Assembly: GCA_964450355.1 (NCBI GenBank) | Contig: CAYVDH010000104.1 | Location: 1 to 12,064 of the forward strand | Reading direction: 5' to 3' | From: CAYVDH01 sp964450355 | Lineage (GTDB): Bacteria > Bacteroidota > Bacteroidia > NS11-12g > UBA955 | Length of the DNA: 12,064 nt | In this document: piece by piece, positions 7,116 through 12,064 of the stretch | How positions within the stretch are numbered: position 1 is the stretch's first letter | Layout of the letters: the number at the start of each line of letters is the position of its first letter | Made by a program: the position numbers and the translations under genes | The notes under the pieces: model-generated | The model's database searches: none | The model's input: the letters and a program-made list of their open reading frames with translations, nothing else | What the model was told of the DNA's origin: nothing

Positions 7116-8147
7116 ATGTATTACATTCACAGAAATAACAACACGTTTGGGCCATACAACATTGATGCTTTGGCTTTATATGTGGAAGAAGGTAAAATAT
7201 TGAAATCTGATAAAGCATCGATTGCAAATACAAGTAATTTTACTACAGTGAATGCCATTTTACAACAGAACAATAAAAAAGTAAAAATTAAGCAAAAGGG
7301 AAATGTCATTTCACAAATTAAATCTTTAGGTAAAGAACTGTTGTATCCAAAGTTTGATTTTATAAAAAATGATTTATTTAAAGACAGAAAATTAATTTAT
7401 TTGGCTATAGTTGGCTTGGCTCCAGCATTTTTGATTCGATTTACTTTTTATTCTTATTTTACATTTTATGCCATAGCAATTTATTTTTCAGTCTTATGGG
7501 GAGTCTTTTTTTATTATTTATTTAAAACCAATCAAGTAGAGACAAAAAAAACAATAGCAATTTTTTTTCTATCGCAAATAACAGCTCTAGTCTTGGTAAA
7601 TTTGCAATTGGTTTTTCCTTTTTCCATTTTGTATGGATTGATTCATACCAATAGTTTTATTGGAAAATTCATTGGATTCATATTGGGAGTTGGGGTATTG
7701 GAAGAAACTATCAAAGCCATTCCTTTGTATTACATTATTTTCAAAGCAAAAGAACCCATAGTGCCTCAAACATTGGTGTTTTATGGATTGGTATCTGGGA
7801 TTGGTTTTGGAGTTTTAGAAGGAGTGGATTATCAAACTAAAACCAATGCCACATTGGATTACAACCAAGCATTTTTTATGAACATAGCAAGATTGACTTC
7901 ATTGCCGTTTTTACATGCAATATGGTGTGGTATTGCTGGATATTTTATTTCATTTTCAAATATTTATCCACTTTATAGAAATGGCTTTTTAACAATGGCT
8001 ATCCTTATTCCAGCTATTTTACACGGAATGTATGATGTGTTTGGTTGGAGTATTATTGGTTTGGCAATTACAGTATTTTCTGTATTATTGCTCGTGTTTT
8101 ACCTCAAAAAGTGCAAAGATTATCAAAACAAAATTATAAATATATAA
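7116..8147 (+). CDS. GYF-domain fused to PrsW-type intramembrane protease
   Basis: A 343-residue membrane protein. Residues 1-50 resemble the bacterial GYF_2 domain: MYYIHRNNNTFGPYNIDALALYV, then an EEGKI turn and a closing hydrophobic strand. A basic linker (51-90) leads to about eight hydrophobic segments between 92 and 330. The membrane part has the PrsW/CPBP-type motifs: EETIK (196-200, E196/E197), GFGVLEG (230-236), H267 in FLHAIWCG and H303/D307 in ILHGMYDVFG. In Bacillus subtilis PrsW cleaves the anti-sigma factor RsiW, and the paired glutamates and histidine are the active-site marks of the family. Here the protein would sit in the inner membrane with the GYF domain probably in the cytoplasm. 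It starts one base after the kinase gene. The substrate is unknown, and a non-proteolytic role is possible, as for many CPBP relatives. Confidence 0.85.
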   Translation: MYYIHRNNNTFGPYNIDALALYVEEGKILKSDKASIANTSNFTTVNAILQQNNKKVKIKQKGNVISQIKSLGKELLYPKFDFIKNDLFKDRKLIYLAIVGLAPAFLIRFTFYSYFTFYAIAIYFSVLWGVFFYYLFKTNQVETKKTIAIFFLSQITALVLVNLQLVFPFSILYGLIHTNSFIGKFIGFILGVGVLEETIKAIPLYYIIFKAKEPIVPQTLVFYGLVSGIGFGVLEGVDYQTKTNATLDYNQAFFMNIARLTSLPFLHAIWCGIAGYFISFSNIYPLYRNGFLTMAILIPAILHGMYDVFGWSIIGLAITVFSVLLLVFYLKKCKDYQNKIINI

Positions 8148-8153
8148 AACAAT

Positions 8154-8945
8154 ATGAGTGATATTATTCAACAAACTAGTGTATTATGGCAGGAAATAGT
8201 AAACAATCCTGGAACTTCTTTAGCCATCATCGGAAATTTAATTATTATTGAGAGTTTATTGTCTGTGGACAATGCAGCTGTGCTTGCTACCATGGTGATG
8301 GATTTGCCAGAAAAGCAAAGAGAAAAAGCCTTGAAATACGGAATCATTGGAGCTTATGTTTTCAGAGGGTTAGCCATGATTTTTGCAGCAATATTAATAA
8401 AAATATGGTGGTTGAAACCATTGGGTGGACTTTATCTATTGTATTTAGTCTATGATTGGTACAAAGGCAAACAGACTGAAAAAACAGAAGATGATTTAAT
8501 TGATAAAAACAGCAATTGGTTGTATAGAGTTACTGTTGGTTCCATTGGGAATTTTTGGGCAACTGTCTGTTTAGTTGAATTAATGGATATGGCATTTTCT
8601 ATAGACAATGTATTTGCTGCTGTGGCATTTACTCCAAATATTATTTTGGTATGCATAGGAGTATTTATTGGAATATTAGCCATGAGATTCATTGCACAAT
8701 GGTTTGTAAAATTGATGGCAAAATACAGCTTCTTAGAAACGGCTGCTTTTATCGTTATTGGAATCTTAGGCTTGAAATTAACCTTTTCGTTATACGAACA
8801 TTTTAATCCTGAAACTGGATTAACAAAATTCATGACCAGTCACACTGCTGATATGGGAATTTCTATACTTACAGTTCTAATATTTTTTATTCCAATATTG
8901 ACTAGCATGTTTTTTAATATACCCAAAAAACAAGAAGAAAAATAG
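8154..8945 (+). CDS. terC: TerC-family integral membrane protein
   Basis: A 263-residue polytopic inner-membrane protein with about seven to eight hydrophobic segments. The two TerC signature repeats are clear: ESLLSVDNAAVLATMV at residues 33-48 and MDMAFSIDNVFAAVA at 144-158. Each places acidic and amide residues (E33, D39, N40; D145, D151, N152) inside the membrane, where they are thought to bind a divalent cation. TerC-family members such as Alx and MeeF export Mn2+, and TerC is the one membrane protein regularly needed for tellurite resistance. A cytoplasmic charged loop lies around 103-120. The length is typical of the shorter TerC form. In this operon it is the probable membrane metal-handling component. 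Whether it exports Mn2+ or mainly serves as scaffold for TerD proteins cannot be told from sequence. Confidence 0.95.
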   Translation: MSDIIQQTSVLWQEIVNNPGTSLAIIGNLIIIESLLSVDNAAVLATMVMDLPEKQREKALKYGIIGAYVFRGLAMIFAAILIKIWWLKPLGGLYLLYLVYDWYKGKQTEKTEDDLIDKNSNWLYRVTVGSIGNFWATVCLVELMDMAFSIDNVFAAVAFTPNIILVCIGVFIGILAMRFIAQWFVKLMAKYSFLETAAFIVIGILGLKLTFSLYEHFNPETGLTKFMTSHTADMGISILTVLIFFIPILTSMFFNIPKKQEEK

Positions 8946-8947
8946 AC

Positions 8948-9295
8948 ATGATAACTCCAAATTGCCATTATTGTAAAAATAAAAAATTTGATAAAAACGA
9001 AGGCATCATTTGCGGTCTCTCAAATAAAAAAGAATATTTAACAAATGGCTGTAATGATTATAAATACGATGGTACTAATGTGCCTAGGGTTTCTTTAGAT
9101 GAAATAAATAATCAATCAAGTTCTTCATCAGGGGTAAATAAGGACGTCATCATTGGAGCATTGTTTTTATTTGGAGGACTTATCATCACCATTGTAAGCA
9201 TGACCTCGGGCAATGGAGGAGGAGTAATAGCCTATGGAGCTATGATTGGAGGTTTTATCCAATTATTGTCAGGCTTTTCAAAAATGAACAAATAG
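8948..9295 (+). CDS. Small four-cysteine protein with two membrane helices
   Basis: A 115-residue protein I cannot assign to a named family. The N-terminus has four cysteines spaced C6-x2-C9-x12-C22-x12-C35, within CHYCKNKKFDKNEGIICGL and TNGCNDYKYD, suggesting a small metal-binding (zinc or Fe-S) module. A serine-rich linker (about 56-62) follows, then two hydrophobic segments at about 67-84 and 92-109 with glycine-rich character, ending in a short basic tail. The topology suggests a metal-binding head on a two-helix membrane hairpin. It begins two bases after the TerC gene and ends five bases before the methyltransferase gene, so it is very likely cotranscribed. A role as TerC partner or metal sensor is speculation from position only. 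Confidence 0.75.
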   Translation: MITPNCHYCKNKKFDKNEGIICGLSNKKEYLTNGCNDYKYDGTNVPRVSLDEINNQSSSSSGVNKDVIIGALFLFGGLIITIVSMTSGNGGGVIAYGAMIGGFIQLLSGFSKMNK

Positions 9296-9300
9296 TTTAG

Positions 9301-10101
9301 ATGGATATTGATTTCATTCAACTAAATAAATTGGCTTGGAACAACAAGGTTGATGTACATTATCATTCTGAATTTTATCAAGTAGATGGGTTTATTCAAC
9401 AACCATTTTCATTGAATCAAATTGAATTGGATTTACTTGGTAACATCAAAGATAAATCCATTTTGCATTTACAATGCCATTTTGGACAAGATACAATTTC
9501 TTTGAACAAATTAGGTGCAACAGCAACTGGGGTTGATTTTTCAGAAAAAGCCATAGAAAGGGCTAAGGAATTGACTAAGTTGACAAATTCAGATTGTCAA
9601 TTTATCTGTTCAGACATATATGATTTACCCAATCAATTAAATCAGCAATTCGATGTTGTATTTACTAGTTATGGCACCATAGGTTGGCTACCAGATTTGA
9701 ATCAGTGGGCTGGAGTGGTCTCACATTTTTTAAAGCCAGGTGGTTTGTTTGTGTTTGCGGAGTTTCATCCTGTTGTATGGATGTTTGATAACGACATCAA
9801 CCAAATAGCCTATTCATATTTTAAAGCAGAACCAATTATTGAAATAGAGAAAGGAACATATGCAGATAAAGGAGCAGAGTTAGAAACTAAAACCATTTCA
9901 TGGAACCATTCATTAAGCGAGGTATTTAATGCACTTAAGAATAATCACATTCAAGTTGAATCATTTCATGAATTCAATTATTCACCATACAATTGTTTTC
10001 AAGGGATGTATGAATACGAGAAGGGTAAATTTAGGTTTGAAAAACACCAAGATAAACTACCACTTGTATATTCTCTCAGAGGAGTGAAGACGAATAAATG
10101 A
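9301..10101 (+). CDS. Class I SAM-dependent methyltransferase
   Basis: A 266-residue cytoplasmic protein of the class I Rossmann-fold methyltransferase superfamily. Visible motifs are ILHLQCHFGQDTISL (54-68) as the SAM-binding motif I, ATGVDFSEKAIERAKE (75-90) with acidic D79, CSDIYDLP (103-110), DVVFTSYGTIGWL (118-130) and FLKPGG (143-148). Motif I reads LQCHFGQD rather than the more usual D-x-GCGxG, a variant known in one branch of small-molecule methyltransferases. The C-terminal half (about 160-266) with WNHSLSEVFNAL and SFHEFNYSPY is likely the substrate-binding part. It starts five bases after the preceding gene and is the last member of the dense run. The substrate is unknown. Methyltransferases can volatilise tellurite or selenite, but nothing in the sequence shows that activity here. 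Confidence 0.9.
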   Translation: MDIDFIQLNKLAWNNKVDVHYHSEFYQVDGFIQQPFSLNQIELDLLGNIKDKSILHLQCHFGQDTISLNKLGATATGVDFSEKAIERAKELTKLTNSDCQFICSDIYDLPNQLNQQFDVVFTSYGTIGWLPDLNQWAGVVSHFLKPGGLFVFAEFHPVVWMFDNDINQIAYSYFKAEPIIEIEKGTYADKGAELETKTISWNHSLSEVFNALKNNHIQVESFHEFNYSPYNCFQGMYEYEKGKFRFEKHQDKLPLVYSLRGVKTNK

Positions 10102-10387
10102 TTAGATTGATTTTTTTACAAATAACCGGACTGGCATACACCTTTTGATTAAAAAGAGAAGTAAATAAATCTTAATTAGTTAGAGAAGGTAATTTGTTAT
10201 TAAATTTAAAACTAATTTGTAAGCATTTTTACAAAAAAAATGTAATACAAAAAACAAAGTTTTTCCTATGTTTGAAAATCGATTATTTTATTATAACTTT
10301 GAAAGAACTAAACACCAAACATAAAATATTTTGGAATAAAATAGACAAGTTAAATGGAAATTTTAGACTAAATAAAACATTAAGATA
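10102..10387 (+). other. Intergenic region between ter operon and VIT1-type gene
   Basis: This 286-base stretch has no convincing gene. It begins with a 16-codon frame whose ATG (10098) overlaps the stop of the methyltransferase gene (ATGA) and ends at 10148. A weak A/T hairpin (CTTTT-GATTA-AAAAG near 10142-10156) may slow or end transcription but is not a strong terminator. The right half holds the promoter at 10271-10301. A short inverted repeat CCAAA...TTTGG (10315-10319 and 10330-10334) lies just after the expected start of transcription and might be an operator, though five bases per arm is little evidence. Confidence 0.6.
10271..10301 (+). promoter_or_regulatory. Bacteroidota-type promoter TTTG-N19-TAACTTTG
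   Basis: TTTG at 10271-10274 is followed after 19 bases by TAACTTTG at 10294-10301. This matches the Bacteroidota housekeeping promoter (-33 TTTG or TTG, -7 TAnnTTTG) in both sequence and spacing. Transcription would start near 10307-10310, giving a leader of about 80 bases before the ATG at 10388. It shows that the VIT1-type gene and its neighbour form their own transcription unit, separate from the ter operon. Confidence 0.7.
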
Positions 10388-11089
10388 ATGATAACAATTG
10401 ATAACTACTTAGATAACCATTATATACATCGAAGCAATTGGTTAAGAGCTGCCGTTTTAGGAGCTAATGACGGGATAATTTCTATATCTAGTTTAGCTAT
10501 TGGTGTTGCAGCAGCAAGTTCAACAAGAGAACCAATTGTTTTAGCAACAGTAGCGGGACTTGTTGCTGGCGCTTTATCCATGGCGGCAGGTGAATATGTT
10601 TCTGTTAGTTCACAAACAGACACCGAAAAGGCTGACATAGAAAGAGAAATCAAAGAGCTTAAAGAAATGCCAGAAGAAGAACTAAATATTTTGGCTCAAA
10701 TTTATGAGAAACGTGGGCTAAAAAAAGAGACAGCTATGCAAGTAGCCATTGAATTTACAGAAAAAGACGCATTAGGAGCTCATATTAGAGATGAATTAGG
10801 GATTAATGAAATAAGTCAAGCCAATCCTATTCAAGCGGCATTGGCATCTGGAGCCTCATTTACAGTAGGAGGTATTTTACCCCTTTTAGTTGTCCTGTTT
10901 GCTCCAGTTAAAGGAATGGAATATTGGCTGTATGGTTTTACTATCATTTTCCTTATCATTCTTGGTGCAACATCGGCTAAAACAGGAGGTTCAAGCATTA
11001 AAAAAGCAATACTTCGAATTACCGTATGGGGAACAATTGCTATGGTACTTTCAGCGTTAGTTGGTTATCTTTTTGGAGTTAATATATAA
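10388..11089 (+). CDS. VIT1/CCC1-family Fe2+/Mn2+ transporter
   Basis: A 233-residue inner-membrane protein of the VIT1/CCC1 family. The N-terminal signature is clear: HRSNWLRAAVLGANDGIISISSL at residues 14-36, with D28 in the first membrane helix. AGALSMAAGEYVSVSSQ at 60-76 is the second signature, with M65, E69 and Y70. Between helices two and three lies an acidic, helical cytoplasmic stretch (77-140) with many glutamates (E80, E85, E87, E90, E93, E96-98) and H132, typical of the family's metal-binding domain. Three more hydrophobic segments follow at 155-173, 180-197 and 209-230. Family members move Fe2+ or Mn2+ out of the cytosol. It has its own promoter 87-117 bases upstream and pairs with the gene 19 bases downstream. 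The length is normal and the gene looks intact. Confidence 0.94.
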   Translation: MITIDNYLDNHYIHRSNWLRAAVLGANDGIISISSLAIGVAAASSTREPIVLATVAGLVAGALSMAAGEYVSVSSQTDTEKADIEREIKELKEMPEEELNILAQIYEKRGLKKETAMQVAIEFTEKDALGAHIRDELGINEISQANPIQAALASGASFTVGGILPLLVVLFAPVKGMEYWLYGFTIIFLIILGATSAKTGGSSIKKAILRITVWGTIAMVLSALVGYLFGVNI

Positions 11090-11108
11090 ATAAAAAAAAT
11101 AATATAAT

Positions 11109-11603
11109 ATGAATGGAGCACATTGGCATTTAGTGGTAAATCATTTACCAATCATTTTCCCATTAGTGGGAGTAATCATTATGATAACAGGTTTTATATC
11201 AAAATCAGAAGCTGTTAAACGAACGGCATTTATGATATTTATTTTCGGTTCATTGACAGCAATTGCTGCTATGAGTTCTGGAGAAGGAGCAGAAGAAGTA
11301 GTAGAAAAAATAAATGGGGTTTCAGAAAACTACATAGAAAATCATGAAGAAACAGCTGAAATTTTCGCTTTACTTTCATATTTATTAGGAGGTATTTCTA
11401 TTTTAGGGCTATGGGCAAGTTTTAAACAAAAAACGTTTTCTTCTTTAATTTCAATTGGGGCTTTAGTTTTTGCATTTGTTGTATTATTTTATGCCAAAAA
11501 AACTGGCACAACAGGTGGTGAAATAAGGCACACAGAAATTAGAAGTTTCAATACAAATCCTGCATCAGAAAACAATAATAATGAAATGGATGATGACCAT
11601 TAA
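11109..11603 (+). CDS. Four-helix membrane protein with conserved histidines, DUF2231-like
   Basis: A 164-residue integral membrane protein with four hydrophobic segments at about 8-28, 38-55, 84-104 and 111-129. The start is MNGAHWHLVVNHLPI, with H5, H7 and H12. H79 lies in ENHEET just before helix three and H141 in GGEIRHTEI after helix four. This HxH...NHLP plus GGxxxH arrangement resembles the DUF2231 family of bacterial membrane proteins, whose histidines have been suspected of binding heme or metal; I am not certain of the family. The last 20 residues are hydrophilic (NNNNEMDDDH). It lies 19 bases after the VIT1-type gene with no promoter match between, so the two are probably cotranscribed. 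A role in metal or redox handling at the membrane is inference. Confidence 0.85.
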   Translation: MNGAHWHLVVNHLPIIFPLVGVIIMITGFISKSEAVKRTAFMIFIFGSLTAIAAMSSGEGAEEVVEKINGVSENYIENHEETAEIFALLSYLLGGISILGLWASFKQKTFSSLISIGALVFAFVVLFYAKKTGTTGGEIRHTEIRSFNTNPASENNNNEMDDDH

Positions 11604-11669
11604 AATTAATAAAAAAGAAAAATAAAAGTTAATTCTAGGTGTAAAAATTACATCACCATTAAATTAAAT

Positions 11670-11692
11670 TTAGAATATTTATTTGATTCTAA
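11670..11692 (+). terminator. Possible weak terminator hairpin after the VIT1 unit
   Basis: TTAGAAT (11670-11676) and ATTCTAA (11686-11692) are exact inverted repeats around a 9-base loop. It is 67 bases after the stop codon at 11603. The stem is A/T-rich and only a loose T/A tract follows, so it is a weak terminator candidate. Confidence 0.3.
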
Positions 11693-11701
11693 TTCTATTA
11701 C

Positions 11702-11967
11702 TTAAATAATATTTACTGAACCTCATTTAAAAATCATCAAATTAAATGAGCAAATTAAATTGTTTAAGGTAAATGGTCTTCAACTGCAATTGAATTAACT
11801 TATAAGAATTGTCTTGGTTGTTTAAATAATATACACCCGCATTTAGCATTGATACTTCATGTTCTATTTCTTTTAATTCACTGAACTCTGTTCAACCCAG
11901 ATTCCGCATTAGGCTTAGTTATGAACCGAGCTTGCGAGCTAATGAATGCAATAATTTTAAATAATAT
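11702..11967 (+). repeat. Three dispersed copies of TTAAATAATAT
   Basis: The 11-mer TTAAATAATAT occurs at 11702-11712, 11822-11832 and 11957-11967, with start-to-start spacing of 120 and 135 bases. Sequence between the copies is not repeated. In such A/T-rich DNA short matches are expected, so the significance is uncertain. Confidence 0.35.
11722..11750. repeat. Nine-base-pair inverted repeat, hairpin candidate
   Basis: CTCATTTAA (11722-11730) and TTAAATGAG (11742-11750) are perfect inverted repeats separated by 11 bases. It is the strongest hairpin in the downstream region. No clear T-tract follows on the plus strand, so it may be a terminator, an mRNA-end stabiliser or a binding site. The arms are A/T-rich but contain G/C pairs at the base of the stem. 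Confidence 0.45.
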
Positions 11968-11969
11968 TC

Positions 11970-12064
11970 ATGAATAAAATAAAAAAGGCTCCACCAAAGG
12001 CGGACATAGAATAAAATCAAGAGTCCTCGCAAGATTTAATGATGCAGGAATAGCAGAGCTATTT
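11970..12064 (+). pseudogene. Start of an unrecognised frame, apparently frameshifted, cut by window edge
   Basis: ATG at 11970 opens a frame reading MNKIKK, which in the same frame ends at a TAA 14 codons later. The -1 frame is open from 11978 to the window edge, reading KKGSTKGGHRIKSRVLAR and then FNDAGIAELF. The two join exactly at A_AAA_AAG (11981-11987), a classic slippery heptamer in the right phase. So this is either a programmed -1 frameshift, a one-base loss from an A run, or a sequencing error. I do not recognise the protein. The antisense strand is also open for about 31 codons here (complement of 12063 down to the TGA near 11970), so the strand is not certain. Confidence 0.35.

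Larger units (their letters stand above)
11604..12064 (+). other. Gene-poor A/T-rich region with hairpins and possible mobile-element edge
   Basis: No intact gene is seen in the 366 bases between 11604 and 11969, on either strand. The region holds two hairpins (11670-11692 and 11722-11750), three copies of the 11-mer TTAAATAATAT, and a patch at 11881-11940 that is clearly richer in G and C than its surroundings. At the right edge an open frame begins. The change in composition followed by a new frame would fit the edge of an inserted element, but no terminal inverted repeat or target duplication can be checked here. Confidence 0.5.

Noticed and set aside
8100..8160. Manganese-sensing riboswitch (yybP-ykoY type), sometimes found before TerC-type genes
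   Set aside because: Only six bases separate the PrsW-type gene from the TerC gene, so there is no room for a leader RNA.
8450..8833. 127-codon frame on the minus strand inside the TerC gene
   Set aside because: Antisense to the conserved second TerC signature. Its existence follows from codon bias of the real gene.
10142..10156. Hairpin CTTTT-GATTA-AAAAG as terminator of the ter operon
   Set aside because: The five-pair stem is nearly all A/T and is not followed by a T-tract, so it is too weak to call.
10194..10388. Open frame of 64 codons on the plus strand before the VIT1-type gene
   Set aside because: It needs a TTG start, its protein is a K/N/L-rich string with no recognisable pattern, and it contains the whole promoter at 10271-10301. 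It is most likely chance in A/T-rich DNA.
1..12064. CRISPR array, tRNA or rRNA genes
   Set aside because: No regularly spaced repeats and no tRNA-like or rRNA-like sequence was recognised by reading either strand.

Overview
The window is a low-GC, strongly A/T-biased stretch from a bacterium that looks like a member of the Bacteroidota, probably a flavobacterium or relative. Three things suggest this. Start codons follow A-rich leaders without a Shine-Dalgarno sequence. Two sites match the Bacteroidota promoter form TAnnTTTG, and the second has a TTTG element 19 bases upstream. The protein sequences also have the expected K/N/I-rich composition. All genes are on the plus strand.

Bases 41-10101 hold twelve closely packed genes with gaps of 1-43 bases, so they probably form one operon. 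A -7 element lies at the extreme left edge. In order: two TerD-family proteins, a small membrane protein with a GWWGIPWGPI motif and a YNIP-repeat tail, three tandem TerY-type von Willebrand A (vWA) proteins, a PP2C-type phosphatase, a Ser/Thr-kinase-like protein with a zinc ribbon, a GYF-domain/PrsW-type membrane protease, a TerC-family membrane protein, a small four-cysteine membrane protein and a SAM-dependent methyltransferase. The third TerY carries the C-terminal cysteine-rich TerY-C domain. TerY + PP2C + kinase is the known 'TerY-P triad' of the tellurium-resistance (Ter) stress systems, related in layout to E. coli YegL/YegK/YegI. The window therefore belongs to a known class, but with an uncommon layout.

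The likely working model is inference. TerD proteins bind Ca2+ and TerC acts at the membrane in divalent-metal handling. The vWA proteins act as metal-dependent adaptors. The kinase and phosphatase add and remove phosphate on a shared target, and the GYF-PrsW protein provides membrane anchoring and possibly proteolysis. Two of the three TerY proteins end in nearly the same proline-rich tail (LPPPPSE[LI]N), and a GYF domain, a fold known to bind proline-rich peptides, is encoded in the same operon. This is the most testable new idea here.

Bases 10102-10387 are non-coding and contain a good promoter (TTTG-N19-TAACTTTG). It drives a separate two-gene unit: a VIT1/CCC1-family Fe/Mn transporter and a four-helix membrane protein with conserved histidines that resembles DUF2231. 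Bases 11604-12064 contain no intact gene. They hold hairpins, three copies of an A/T 11-mer, and a patch of more GC-rich sequence. The window ends in the start of an unrecognised reading frame that appears to need a -1 shift at an A_AAA_AAG site.
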